NCBI RefSeq assembly: GCF_029690045.1
Contig: NZ_CP121464.1
Span: forward strand, 5,456,001 to 5,520,000
DNA length: 64,000 nucleotides
Direction: 5' to 3'
Origin: Janthinobacterium rivuli
GTDB taxonomy: Bacteria > Pseudomonadota > Gammaproteobacteria > Burkholderiales > Burkholderiaceae_D
The notes beneath the pieces are model-generated. The model saw only the letters and a program-made list of their open reading frames with translations, searched no databases and was not told the origin of the DNA. The first letter of the stretch is position 1, and each line of letters begins with the position of its first letter. Of the stretch, positions 43,927-53,113 are shown piece by piece. The position numbers and the translations under genes were made by a program.

Positions 43927-45321
43927 CTATTGCGTCTTGGCCGACCAGCCGCCGCCCATGGCGCGGTACAGGTCGACGGAAGCGACGAGGATGCGCGTCT
44001 TCAGCTGCAGCAGCCCCACGTCCGCGCTGTACAGGGTGCGCTGGGCGTCGAGTTCTTCCAGGTAGGAGGCATAGCCATTGCGGTAGCGGTTGTGCGCGAT
44101 GCGCAGGGTGTCCGCCGCCGTGGCGCGGCGCGCATCGTTTTCCACGGCTTGCTGCCGCAGCCGGTAGATGGCGCCCAGGCTGTTTTCCGTTTCGGCGAAA
44201 GCATTGCGCACCACGTTTTCATATGCGTACACGAGCTGATCGCGCTGCGCGCCGGCCGCATCCGTCTGCGCCTGTACCCGGCCGCCGTCGAACAGGGGGC
44301 CGGCCGCCAGCGCCGTCAGGCGCCACAGGGCCGTCGGCGCATGCAGGAAATCGGTCAAGGTCGTGGCCTGCCCGCCGCCGACGGCCGTCAGCTTGAACGA
44401 GGGCAGCAGCTGGTCGCGCGTGGCGGCCAGGCTGGCGTTGGCGGCCGCCAGGTTGTGTTCCGCGCGCGCGATGTCGGGCCGCCGGCGCAGCAATTCGGAC
44501 GGCAGGCCGGCCGGTACGCCGGGCGCCGCCAGCTCGGCCAGCGGCAAGCCGCGCGCGATGGGGCCGGGATTGCCGCCGACGAGGATGGCCAGCGCGTTTT
44601 CCTGTTCGAAGATCTGCCGTTGCAGCTGCGGCACCTGCTCGGCCGCCGCATGGTATTCCGATTGCGCCTGCAGCCATTCCAGGCGCGAGCTGTAGCCCAC
44701 CTCGAACTGCTTGCGCGCCAGCTCGCGCGACTGTTCGCGCAGCTGCAAGGTCGATTGCGTCAGCGCCAGCTGCGCGTCGAGTCCCCGCAAATTCAGATAA
44801 CTCGTCGCCACGCTGGCGGCGATCGACAGGGCCGCCGCATCGAGGCTGGCCTGCTCGGCGCGGTAGCTCTCGCCCGCCGCATCGCTCAGACTGGCCAGCC
44901 GGCCCCACACATCGATTTCATAACTGGCCTGCAGTTCCGCCTGGAAGACGTTCGTCACATACGGCTTGCCGCTGGACGCCAGGGTGCGCGTGCGCGTGGG
45001 CGAGCCGTCGAAGGCCAGGTTGGGCGCGCGGTTTGCGTCGGCCTGCGCCAGGCGCGCGCGGTACTCCTGCACGCGGGCGCGCGCCACGCGCAAGTCGCCA
45101 TTGCGCGCCAGCGCCTCGCCCACCAGGTCGCTCAAGACCGGATCGCCAAAAGCCTGCCACCACAGCTGCTCGACTTGAGCCTCGGTCGCCGCCGGTGCGC
45201 CGATGGCTTGCGCACGCCAGCCGGACGGCAGCTGCAGTGCCGACGCAGGCTGCGGCGGGGCGTTGGCGGCGCAGCCGGCCAGCGCCAGCGCACCGGCCAT
45301 CAGCAGGAAACGGCGCTTCAT
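43927..45321 (-). CDS. Efflux outer-membrane lipoprotein (NodT family), EmrAB-linked
   Basis: Second TolC-like outer-membrane factor of the window, 464 residues with lipobox ALAGC (MKRRFLLMAGALALAGCAA). OMF landmarks are DLVGEALARNGDLRVARARVQEYRARLAQA, ASYEIDVWGRLASLSDAAGESYRAEQ and AGPLFDGGRVQAQTDAAGAQ. The start overlaps the HlyD-type gene stop (ATGA). It is last in an MFS/HlyD/NodT operon and would give the pump direct access to the outside. Confidence 0.92.
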   Translation of the reverse strand: MKRRFLLMAGALALAGCAANAPPQPASALQLPSGWRAQAIGAPAATEAQVEQLWWQAFGDPVLSDLVGEALARNGDLRVARARVQEYRARLAQADANRAPNLAFDGSPTRTRTLASSGKPYVTNVFQAELQASYEIDVWGRLASLSDAAGESYRAEQASLDAAALSIAASVATSYLNLRGLDAQLALTQSTLQLREQSRELARKQFEVGYSSRLEWLQAQSEYHAAAEQVPQLQRQIFEQENALAILVGGNPGPIARGLPLAELAAPGVPAGLPSELLRRRPDIARAEHNLAAANASLAATRDQLLPSFKLTAVGGGQATTLTDFLHAPTALWRLTALAAGPLFDGGRVQAQTDAAGAQRDQLVYAYENVVRNAFAETENSLGAIYRLRQQAVENDARRATAADTLRIAHNRYRNGYASYLEELDAQRTLYSADVGLLQLKTRILVASVDLYRAMGGGWSAKTQ

Positions 45322-46487
45322 GGCTTGGCCTTCTTCGGTGCAGGTGGCGGCGCGGGATTCTCCGCCGAGTCGTTCAGCACGGCCGACGTGTCGACGCTGA
45401 CCACCACCGACATGCCCGGCACGAGACGGCGCGCATTTGCCTGCCCCGCATCGATGCGGATGCGCACGGGAATGCGCTGGGCGATTTTGAGGTAGTTGCC
45501 CGTCGCGTTATCGGCCGGCAGCACGGAAAATTCGGAGCCGGTGGCTGGCGAGATGCGCTCGACCTGCCCCGTCAGCACGGCGCCGTCGAGCGCATCGACG
45601 TGGAAGGTGGCGCTCTGCCCTTCCTGCACGCCATTCATTTGCGTTTCCTTGAAATTGGCGATCACCCACATCTGGCGCGGCACCAGCGCCATCAGCTGCG
45701 CGCCCGAATTCACGTACGCGCCCTGGCGCACCGTCACCTGGCCCAGCTGGCCATCGGACGGCGCCACGATGCGCGTGTTATCGAGGTCGATCTTCGCTGC
45801 CTTGACGGCCGCCTGCGCGTTGGCCACGGCCGCTTCCAGGGCCTGCTTGTTGACCACCACGCTATGCACGCTTTGCTGGGCGATGTCGAGATTGGCGCGC
45901 GCCTGCGCCAGCGCCGCCGCCATCTGCGCCTGCGTGGCGCGCGACTGGTCGTGTTCGCGCTGCGACAATGAACCATCGGCCACCAGCTGCTCCACCCGAT
46001 TGAGGTCGGCGCTGGCCTTGCGCGCCTGCGCTTCCGCATTCGCCATCACGGCCTCGCTGACGGAAATGCCCGCCTGCGCGCTGGCCTTTTGCTGTGCCCA
46101 GTTCGACAGCGCCGCCTGCTGCGCGGCCAGCTGGGCCTGCGCCTGCTCGTAGCGCTGCTGGTAGATGCGGTCATCGATGCGCACCAGCAGCTGGCCCTCC
46201 TTGACGTCCATGAAGTCCTGCACCGTCACTTCCACCACATACCCGGACAGCTGCGTGCCGATGATGGTCACCTGTCCGCGCACGGTGGCGTTTTCCGTCG
46301 TCACGATGGGACTGGTGAACGGCGGCAGCCGCCACGCGTACAGCACGATCAGCACGCCCACCAGGGCCACGGCGGCAAAGGCCAGCGCGGACAACCACTG
46401 GTGGCGCCGGTCCGGCTGCGCCGTGGAAGGGGCGGCGGGTGCGGGTGCGGTAGGCTGTACTGGCGACGTGGTGTTATTTTCTGTCAT
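45318..46487 (-). CDS. HlyD/EmrA-type membrane-fusion protein
   Basis: Periplasmic adaptor of 389 residues from MTENNTTSP. It has a cytoplasmic Pro-rich start, one membrane helix (SALAFAAVALVGVLIVLYAW), a split lipoyl domain (ATVRGQVTIIGTQLSGYVVEVTVQDFMDVKEGQLLVRID and TRIVAPSDGQLGQVTVRQGAYVNSGAQLMALV) and a long coiled-coil hairpin between them. The start overlaps the MFS pump gene by 14 nt. An upstream extension in this frame is inside the MFS gene and was rejected. It works with the MFS pump and NodT channel as an EmrAB-TolC-like exporter. Confidence 0.92.
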   Translation of the reverse strand: MTENNTTSPVQPTAPAPAAPSTAQPDRRHQWLSALAFAAVALVGVLIVLYAWRLPPFTSPIVTTENATVRGQVTIIGTQLSGYVVEVTVQDFMDVKEGQLLVRIDDRIYQQRYEQAQAQLAAQQAALSNWAQQKASAQAGISVSEAVMANAEAQARKASADLNRVEQLVADGSLSQREHDQSRATQAQMAAALAQARANLDIAQQSVHSVVVNKQALEAAVANAQAAVKAAKIDLDNTRIVAPSDGQLGQVTVRQGAYVNSGAQLMALVPRQMWVIANFKETQMNGVQEGQSATFHVDALDGAVLTGQVERISPATGSEFSVLPADNATGNYLKIAQRIPVRIRIDAGQANARRLVPGMSVVVSVDTSAVLNDSAENPAPPPAPKKAKP

Positions 46488-48168
46488 TGCTCGGTTCCGA
46501 ATTGGTAATGGGGACGATGGCCATGGCCGTCTGCGCATCGCGCACGGGGCCGACCAGGCGGCGCGCGCCGGTGGTGATGCGGGTCCAGGACTGGCTGACC
46601 AGCATCCAGATCAGGGTGGCGATGGCGACGCCTGCGATCATCAAAAAAACGTCGTTGTAAGCCAGCACGTTGGCTTCGCGCGTGGCGATGGCGCCCAGGC
46701 GCGCCACGCCCTGGGCGCTGCGCAAGGCGGGATCCGCCAGCACGCCGCCATAGCTTGCGGCGCCCGACTGCACGCGCGCGGCCACCTGCGGGTCGAGCAT
46801 GGTGAGATGCTCGACCAGGTAGCTGGAATGGTATTTTTCGCGCGCCGTCTGGATGGTGCCGACGATGGCCGCACCGAGCAAGCCGCCCAGGTTCTGCGTC
46901 ATGGTAAACATCACGGAAAAACTCACCAGGTTGCGCGGTTCGGCGATCACGGCGCCCATGCCGGCCACCATGGTAGGACCGAGGAAATACGTGCCGCCAA
47001 AGGCCAGCAGAAACTGGCTCACATACATGTTGACGGGGCGCGTCTGGCTGGTGGCGTGCGCGTCGATCAGGGCCCCAAAGGCGATCAGCAGCAGCGCGAA
47101 CATCAGCGAACGGTTCAGGGTGGCCGGATTGATCGTCAGCGCGCTGACCACCAGGCCCGCCACGCTGCCCAGCAGGACCACGATGAACAGGTTCTGCATC
47201 TGGTCCGTGTTCAAACCCAGCGCCTGCAAAAAGCCCACGGCGCCCGTCGATTCGGACAGCACGATGCGAAACAGCAGCACGGATAAAAACAGCTTGGCGA
47301 TCTTGCCCGTGGTGAGCCAGCGCGTGTTGAGCAGCGGGCGCGCGCGGTTATGCTCGATGGCCAGCGAGGCGGCGATCAGCACGATGGAGCACGCCAGGCA
47401 CACGCCCACCCACTCCGATTCCATCCACCACGCAGTGCGCCCCTGCGCCAGCACGGCGCACAACAGCGCCACGCCGGGCGCGAACAGGATGAAAGTCAGG
47501 AAATCGAGCGGCTCGAACGTCTGCACGCGGTCGCCGGGAGGCAGTTTCAGGGCCAGCACGCAGCCCAGCGCCAGCAGGGCCAGCCCCAGCTCGAACAGGT
47601 ACAGGCCGTGCCACTCGCCGATCTGCAGCAGTTCGGAAGTGAAGATGCGCGCCAGGGGCAGCGCCAGCTGGGCAAAGCCCAAGCCCAGCACCACGCCTTT
47701 GAGGCGGTGGCGCGCGGGAAACGCCTGCAGGGTGTAGTACAGCCCCAGCACGCCCAGCGCGCCGCCCACCATGCCATGCGCGGCGCGCACGGCGATCGCC
47801 GAGGGCAAGGTATTGGCATACAAGTGGGCGAACGTCACCAGCGCATACAGCACCAGGAATGCTTCCGTAAACAGGCGCAGGCCGAACTGCTGGCGGAACT
47901 TCACCAGCAGCAGATTCATGGAGACGATGGTCATCACGTAGGCAGCCGGCAGCCACTGCATCTGGTAGGCATAGGCGGCCAGCGATCCTTGCAGGTTCAG
48001 CAAATTGGCCGTCACCAGGCCGTTGCCCAGTCCCCCCGTCAGCGCGACGATCAGGCCGACGATGAAATACGCGACACGCTTGGGCGTCGAATGTTCGGGC
48101 ATCGATGGCGACCCGGGCAAGGTCGGGCGTTCGCCCGGCCCCCAGGTGCGAGGTGTGTACTTGTCCAT
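46474..48168 (-). CDS. MFS drug exporter, DHA2 (EmrB-like) family
   Basis: Inner-membrane proton antiporter of 564 residues with about 14 membrane segments, the DHA2 pattern. The start MDKYTPRTWGPGERP lacks a clear SD; longer in-frame options exist but are not better supported. Landmarks are TANLLNLQGSLAAYAYQMQWLPAAYVMTIVSMNLLLVKF, an AAHGMVGGALGVLGLYYTL segment in the motif-A-like region, and a large periplasmic loop near the end. It is first gene of the MFS/HlyD/NodT operon. No dedicated regulator is adjacent. Its architecture is close to fusaric-acid/emrB-type exporters but the substrate is unknown. Confidence 0.88.
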   Translation of the reverse strand: MDKYTPRTWGPGERPTLPGSPSMPEHSTPKRVAYFIVGLIVALTGGLGNGLVTANLLNLQGSLAAYAYQMQWLPAAYVMTIVSMNLLLVKFRQQFGLRLFTEAFLVLYALVTFAHLYANTLPSAIAVRAAHGMVGGALGVLGLYYTLQAFPARHRLKGVVLGLGFAQLALPLARIFTSELLQIGEWHGLYLFELGLALLALGCVLALKLPPGDRVQTFEPLDFLTFILFAPGVALLCAVLAQGRTAWWMESEWVGVCLACSIVLIAASLAIEHNRARPLLNTRWLTTGKIAKLFLSVLLFRIVLSESTGAVGFLQALGLNTDQMQNLFIVVLLGSVAGLVVSALTINPATLNRSLMFALLLIAFGALIDAHATSQTRPVNMYVSQFLLAFGGTYFLGPTMVAGMGAVIAEPRNLVSFSVMFTMTQNLGGLLGAAIVGTIQTAREKYHSSYLVEHLTMLDPQVAARVQSGAASYGGVLADPALRSAQGVARLGAIATREANVLAYNDVFLMIAGVAIATLIWMLVSQSWTRITTGARRLVGPVRDAQTAMAIVPITNSEPSNDRK

Positions 48169-48339
48169 GCAGTAATCGCGATCCGGTTTGCTGAAGCCGT
48201 TCCTTGCTGCCGTTCTGCTTCCTTCAAGCAAATAGTTGCAAATGAACAGTTCTAGTCAGCAGCATATCACCGCAGGACGTTTTTATTGTTTACATTGTTG
48301 CATGGCGTTGCGCCTGCGGCGCAAACGGGGTAGGCAACG

Positions 48340-48358
48340 GGGCCGGCGGCGCCGGCCC
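48340..48358. terminator. GC-rich hairpin after the catalase gene
   Basis: GGGCCGGC-GGC-GCCGGCCC begins 17 nt after the catalase stop (minus strand). The stem is identical to the one at 14969-14988. There is no T tract. Confidence 0.4.
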
Positions 48359-48375
48359 TGTGCTGATGGCGCCAA

Positions 48376-50787
48376 TTACACCCGGGGCGGATCCGTCTCG
48401 CGCGCAAACGCCCGGTGCGCGGCCAGCGCCTTTTTAAAGGCCGCCACGGCTTTCACCAGGTCGCCGGACGGCGCGACGATGATGGCGGGATCCGGCTTGC
48501 CATCGGGCAGGGTCACCGGCACGCCCGCCTTGTCCAGCAAGTCCTTGCCCGCGCCGATGGCCAGCATCGGCTTGCAGTGGCGGTATTGCAGGCGCAGGAA
48601 GTCGAGCGCATTGGCGTCGCTGCCCAGCTGCTGCACGGCGCCCTGGCCGTCCGGCACCACGACGGCGTCGAACAGCACGGACGGTCCCGCTTCAAGCGCA
48701 ATTTCCACGTCGAGCGGCGCGCCGCCGCTGGTGTCGACTTTCCCCAGGTGGCTGCCCACCAGGCGCGGTACGGCGCCATCGGCCAGCAGCGCGGCATAGA
48801 TGTTGCGCACCTGCGCGCCATCGCTGCCCGGTCCCACCAGGATGGCCACGCGCAGGGTGTGAATGCCCGTCTTGCCGGGGCGGAAAAACAGCGACAGCGC
48901 GGGCGATGGCGGATACGCCGGCAGCGGCTGCAGCGAGGCGCGCGGCATGGCGGGCGGCAGGGCCAGGCCCAGGCCATCGGCCAGGCGCTGCGCCAGGGTC
49001 TCGTCGACGTTGCGCAGCATGGCGACGATGCGCTGGCGGATGGCCACCGTTTGCACCTTGCTCAGTTCAAAGCGGAACGCATGCACGATATGGTCTTGTT
49101 CGACGGGCGTCTGACTGATCCAGAACAGGCGCGCCTGGGCGTAGTGTTCGGCGAATTTCTCGGGCTTGCCGCGCACCTTGTCGCCCTCGGCGGAAGCGGG
49201 AAAACTGTTGAAGCCCTTCGCGCCCGCCTGGAACGGACAGCCGCCCGCCAGCGAATTGGGCTCGTACGCGACCCGGCCCCGGTTGATGGCCTGGCGGTGC
49301 ATGCCGTCGCGCTGGTTGTTGTGCACGGGCGCCAGCGGCGCATTGATGGGAATTTCGTGGAAATTCGGGCCGCCCAGGCGCGTCAGCTGGGTATCGACAT
49401 AGGAATGGATGCGTCCCTGCAGCAGCGGGTCGTTGGAGAAATCGATGCCGGGCACGATGTGCGCCGTGCAAAAGGCTACCTGCTCCGTCTCGGCGAAAAA
49501 ATTGTCGGGATTGCGGTTCAAGACCATTTTCCCGACGGGGATGAGCGGGACGACTTCTTCGGGAATCAGCTTGGTCGGGTCGAGCACGTCGAAGGGAAAC
49601 GCTTCCGCCTGCGCTTCCGTGAAGACCTGGAACGACAGCTCGTATTCCGGGTATTCTCCGCACTCGATGGATTCCCACAGGTCGCGCCGGTGGAAGTCGG
49701 AATCGGCGCCGCTGATCTTGACGGCTTCGTCCCACACGAGCGAATGCGTGCCGGCCATCGGCGACCAGTGGAATTTGCAAAACACGGACTGGCCCTTGGC
49801 ATTGACGAGGCGGAAGGTATGCACGCCGAAGCCCTGCATCATCCGATAACTGCGCGGGATGGCGCGGTCCGACATGACCCACATCAGCATGTGCGTGATT
49901 TCCGGCGACAGCGAGGCGAAGTCCCAGAAGGTGTCGTGCGCGCTGGCCGCCTGCGGCATGCCATGATGCGGCTCGGGCTTGACGGCATGGACCACGTCCG
50001 GGAACTTCATCGCATCCTGGATGAAGAAGACGGGGATGTTATTGCCCACCAAATCCCAGTTGCCCTCGTCCGTATAAAACTTCACGGCAAAGCCGCGCAC
50101 GTCGCGCGCCGTATCGGTCGAACCGCGTTCACCGGCCACGGTGGAAAAGCGCACGAAGACGGGCGTGCGCTTGCCCGCCCTGGCGAACGGCGCGGCACGC
50201 GTCAGCTTGCCTTGCTCCTTGTAGCATTCGAAGTAACCGTGGGCGGCCGAGCCGCGCGCATGCACGACGCGCTCGGGGATGCGCTCATGGTCGAAATGCG
50301 TGAGTTTTTCACGCAAAATAAAATCTTCCATCAGGGTGGGGCCGCGCAAGCCCGCCTTCAGCGAGTTCTGGTTGTCGCCCACAGGCACGCCCTGATTCGT
50401 CGTCAGCACGCAGCCGCTGTCGTCGCTACGGGCGCCATCCAGCGAGGCGTTGCGCGCATTCTCGCCCGGCACCGGCTGGCCATCGCCCGTCTTCGGAGAA
50501 GGTAGCGTTTCGCCCGTGGTGCTGGCCGTGGCCAGCGGCTCGCCCGTCGCCACATGCACGCCTTCGGGCGGCGTGCGCGCCGCCTCGCCATACTGGCCCT
50601 CTTCCTTGGGATTGACGGCCATGGCGGCGGATAGCGGCTGGCCGGCGGCCGTCTTTTGCAGCAGCGCGCGGGTCACGTCGTTGTCCGCGCCCAGGCTGTG
50701 CGGCGCATTGCTGTCGGATGGGCCGGACATGCTGCTCATGACGGAGCCAGCACCGTCCGTGGACGGCGTTTTCTTGTTGGTAGCCAT
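48376..50787 (-). CDS. katE: Large-subunit monofunctional catalase (HPII/KatE)
   Basis: Decomposes hydrogen peroxide. The 803-residue protein starts at MATNKKTPS (AGGAGACGTA upstream). It has an unusual ~145-residue low-complexity N-terminal extension, then a clade-2 catalase core with catalytic His176 ([12 protein letters not shown]), Asn in [18 protein letters not shown] and the haem-ligand Tyr in [18 protein letters not shown]-terminal DJ-1/GATase-like domain ([28 protein letters not shown]...) is typical of HPII. A 25-residue membrane protein gene lies 50 nt upstream and is probably co-transcribed. This enzyme class is usually induced in stationary phase. Confidence 0.95.
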   Translation of the reverse strand: MATNKKTPSTDGAGSVMSSMSGPSDSNAPHSLGADNDVTRALLQKTAAGQPLSAAMAVNPKEEGQYGEAARTPPEGVHVATGEPLATASTTGETLPSPKTGDGQPVPGENARNASLDGARSDDSGCVLTTNQGVPVGDNQNSLKAGLRGPTLMEDFILREKLTHFDHERIPERVVHARGSAAHGYFECYKEQGKLTRAAPFARAGKRTPVFVRFSTVAGERGSTDTARDVRGFAVKFYTDEGNWDLVGNNIPVFFIQDAMKFPDVVHAVKPEPHHGMPQAASAHDTFWDFASLSPEITHMLMWVMSDRAIPRSYRMMQGFGVHTFRLVNAKGQSVFCKFHWSPMAGTHSLVWDEAVKISGADSDFHRRDLWESIECGEYPEYELSFQVFTEAQAEAFPFDVLDPTKLIPEEVVPLIPVGKMVLNRNPDNFFAETEQVAFCTAHIVPGIDFSNDPLLQGRIHSYVDTQLTRLGGPNFHEIPINAPLAPVHNNQRDGMHRQAINRGRVAYEPNSLAGGCPFQAGAKGFNSFPASAEGDKVRGKPEKFAEHYAQARLFWISQTPVEQDHIVHAFRFELSKVQTVAIRQRIVAMLRNVDETLAQRLADGLGLALPPAMPRASLQPLPAYPPSPALSLFFRPGKTGIHTLRVAILVGPGSDGAQVRNIYAALLADGAVPRLVGSHLGKVDTSGGAPLDVEIALEAGPSVLFDAVVVPDGQGAVQQLGSDANALDFLRLQYRHCKPMLAIGAGKDLLDKAGVPVTLPDGKPDPAIIVAPSGDLVKAVAAFKKALAAHRAFARETDPPRV

Positions 50788-50837
50788 TACGTCTCCTGTA
50801 AGTAGTTTGCCCCGGGAGAACGCTACAACTCCCTCAT

Positions 50838-50915
50838 TCAGCGCACGAACAGGGCAATCAAAATAATGATGGGAATAGGTATGCCGATCAACCACAACAA
50901 AATGGAGCGCATCAT
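50838..50915 (-). CDS. 25-residue hydrophobic membrane protein upstream of katE
   Basis: A tiny gene encoding MMRSILLWLIGIPIPIIILI followed by ALFVR: a single membrane helix with Arg at both ends and an unusual IPIPIIILI core. A strong SD (AAAGGAG) sits 4-5 nt upstream of tandem ATGs (50915 and 50912). The stop is 50 nt before the catalase start on the same strand, so both are probably on one mRNA. The strong ribosome site and clean helix support real translation. Function is unknown; small one-helix proteins often act as stress-linked membrane partners. Confidence 0.68.
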   Translation of the reverse strand: MMRSILLWLIGIPIPIIILIALFVR

Positions 50916-50950
50916 CACTCTCCTTTACTGCTTGTTACTACCTTGTGCGC

Positions 50951-50998
50951 GTGGGCGCCGGCCCGCCCCGCCATGACGGCGAAGGGAACGGCGCCCAC
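50951..50998. repeat. Inverted repeat between DUF883 gene and small membrane protein gene
   Basis: GTGGGCGCCG (50951-50960) pairs with CGGCGCCCAC (50989-50998), perfect 10-bp arms around a 28-nt loop. It may separate transcription of the DUF883 gene from the katE unit. Confidence 0.45.
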
Positions 50999-51027
50999 GA
51001 TAACTACCTTCCAGGAAAGCGCAGAAC

Positions 51028-51381
51028 TTACTTGCGCGAGCCCAGCAGTTTCGACAGGCCATAACCGGCGGCCGCCGCAATCAGCAAGGACACGGCCGGG
51101 CGTTCGCGCACATAGTCGCGGCCCGTTTCGCCGGCGCGCTGGCAGGCGGCGCCCAATTGCTTGCCTCGCGCCATCAGGCGTTCGGATGCCTTGTTGACGG
51201 TATCGCTGACCTGATCGAGGCGGTCGCCCACCTGGTCCACGCCGTCATGGGCACGCGTGGCCACCTTGTCGGCCAGGGGCTGGGCCTGGCTTGCCACCTT
51301 GTCGATGGTGCGGTGCAAATCCTGGCGGGTATCCTGGGCGGTGCCGTTCATATCGGAGCTGGTTTTTTCAATCGCGTTCAT
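51028..51381 (-). CDS. DUF883 family protein (ElaB/YqjD-like)
   Basis: Protein of 117 residues with a long amphipathic helical region rich in ASQAQPLADKVATRAHDGVDQVGDRLDQVSD and a C-terminal membrane anchor (RPAVSLLIAAAAGYGLSKLLGSRK). This matches ElaB/YqjD proteins, which tether ribosomes to the inner membrane in stationary phase. AAAGGAAACC precedes the ATG. Its location upstream of katE fits a general-stress set; the link is by context. Confidence 0.85.
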   Translation of the reverse strand: MNAIEKTSSDMNGTAQDTRQDLHRTIDKVASQAQPLADKVATRAHDGVDQVGDRLDQVSDTVNKASERLMARGKQLGAACQRAGETGRDYVRERPAVSLLIAAAAGYGLSKLLGSRK

Positions 51382-51712
51382 GATGGTTTCCTTTAACAGT
51401 GAATAATTTCAACCATGCTCGATGCCGTGACCGAATCATGATTCTCCTCGCTTCGGGGAAAAAGAAGCGCCTAAACGCTGCCGGGCTGAGCCATATCAAA
51501 CAGTGGATCAGCAGCAAGCTGTTGGCACTACCTTAACCGCCCACGCCGGGCGCCACCGTGCGCTGCCACACCTTGAAGCGCAGACTTAAATTCCTGTTGG
51601 AAATAACAATCCCCGCCGGCTTGGTAGGGCTGGCGGGGAAACTAAATATGTATGGATTTTTAAGCTGATTTTCCGCATAATTGCGAGAGGCAATAGCCAT
51701 ACATATAAACAA
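51382..51712. promoter_or_regulatory. 331-nt divergent regulatory region (DUF883 / MocR)
   Basis: No gene is seen. CCCCGCCGGC (51611-51620) pairs with GCTGGCGGGG (51629-51638). ATATGTATGG (51646-51655) is the exact inverted complement of CCATACATAT (51697-51706). ATTGC-GAGAG-GCAAT (51680-51694) lies between them. TTGCGA (51681-51686) and TATAAA (51704-51709) have 17-nt spacing. These are candidate operator and promoter elements for the MocR gene. Confidence 0.45.
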
Positions 51713-53113
51713 ATGTCCAAATCAAAAGCCATACAAGAAGAAAGCCGGGCCCATGCGTGGATCACGCCGTTCGTGCAGCACGGCGGTCCGCGCTACCTGC
51801 AGATCGCCGACATGCTCGAGCGCGCGCTGTCCGATGGCAGCCTGCGCCCGGGCGACCGCTTGCCGCCGCAGCGCAGTCTGGCCGCGCTGTTCCAGATCGA
51901 CCTGACGACGGTGACGCGCGCCTATGACGAAGCCAAGCGCCGCAATCTGCTGGAAGGGCATGGCGCCCGCGGCACCTATGTGGCGGCGCCGAAAGTGGAA
52001 TTGACGCAGATGCTGGACCTGAGCATGAATATCCCGCCGCCGCCGGTGGGCGTGGATTTTGACGACTTGCTGAAACAGGGCGTGGCGCAGGTGCTGATGC
52101 GCACGGACAGCGATCTGTTGATGAGCTATCACCTGGGCGGCGGCGGCAAGGCCGACCGGGCGGCAGGCGCCGTCTGGCTGGCGCCCATGTTCGGCGACGT
52201 CGATGCGGAACACGTGGTGGCCTGCCCTGGCGCGCAGGCGGCGCTGGCGGCGCTGATCCTGACCCTGAGCCGGCCCGGCGACGCCATTCTCACGGAAGGC
52301 GCCGTGTACCCGGGCTTGCGCTCGGCGGCGGGGCAGTTGAACCGCAAGGTCATCGTCGTGGAAAAGGATGCGGACGGCATGCTGCCCGAGGCGCTGGAAA
52401 AAGCCAGCCGCAAGCACCATGCGCGCCTCGTCTACCTGAATCCCACCCTGCAAAATCCAACGGCGCACACCATGCCGGCCGCGCGCCGCCTGGCCATCAC
52501 GGAAGTGGCCATCCGCTGCGGCATGCACATCATCGAGGACGATCCGTACTGGCTGCTGGCCTCCGACGCGCCGCCCCCGCTGGCCCATTTCGCCCCTGGC
52601 CACGTGTCGTATATCGCCACCCTGTCGAAATGCCTGGCGCCCGGCTTGCGCATGGCCTATGCACTGGTGCCCGACGCGCAGTTGCGCGAGCGCTTGCTGC
52701 AGGCGCTGCGGTCCTTCTCCCTGATGGCCACGCCGCTGACGACGGCGCTGGCGACGCAATGGATACACGACGGCTCCGCGCATGCGCTGCTGGCCGGCAT
52801 CCGCAGCGAAGCGGATGCGCGCCAGGACATCATCCGCACCATCCTCACCGGCAGCAGCCACCCGCGCAGCGACGGTATCCATGTCTGGTTTTCACTGCCC
52901 AGCTACTGGACCTCGCGCGAACTGGCCGCCACGGCCCGCGCCCAGGGCGTGGCCGTCACGGCCTCGGACGCCTTCTACGACAGCCGCCCGCCGAACGCCA
53001 TCCGCATCTCGCTGGGCAGCCTCCGCGATCGCGCGCGCCTGGCCAGCGCATTGAAGAAATTATCGCTGCTGCTGGCGCACAAGCCGGCCGTACACGGGGA
53101 ATTCGTCATTTAA
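51713..53113 (+). CDS. MocR-type regulator (GntR HTH plus PLP aminotransferase fold)
   Basis: Regulator of 466 residues. The N-terminal GntR winged helix (PRYLQIADMLERALSDGSLRPGDRLPPQRSLAALFQIDLTTVTRAYDEAKRRNLLEGHGARGTYV) is joined to a fold-type-I aminotransferase domain. The PLP Lys is at residue 306 (IATLSKCLAPGLRMAY), with the Asp of HIIEDDPYW contacting the cofactor ring. MocR proteins sense PLP or amino-acid-like ligands. No SD precedes the ATG and a -10-like TATAAA lies 3 nt upstream, so the mRNA may be leaderless. The target is unknown; the gene upstream is DUF883 and downstream (convergent) is doxX. Confidence 0.9.
   Translation: MSKSKAIQEESRAHAWITPFVQHGGPRYLQIADMLERALSDGSLRPGDRLPPQRSLAALFQIDLTTVTRAYDEAKRRNLLEGHGARGTYVAAPKVELTQMLDLSMNIPPPPVGVDFDDLLKQGVAQVLMRTDSDLLMSYHLGGGGKADRAAGAVWLAPMFGDVDAEHVVACPGAQAALAALILTLSRPGDAILTEGAVYPGLRSAAGQLNRKVIVVEKDADGMLPEALEKASRKHHARLVYLNPTLQNPTAHTMPAARRLAITEVAIRCGMHIIEDDPYWLLASDAPPPLAHFAPGHVSYIATLSKCLAPGLRMAYALVPDAQLRERLLQALRSFSLMATPLTTALATQWIHDGSAHALLAGIRSEADARQDIIRTILTGSSHPRSDGIHVWFSLPSYWTSRELAATARAQGVAVTASDAFYDSRPPNAIRISLGSLRDRARLASALKKLSLLLAHKPAVHGEFVI

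Noticed and set aside
48415..50505. 696-codon plus-strand frame over the catalase gene
   Set aside because: Shadow of katE; low-complexity translation and no ribosome site.
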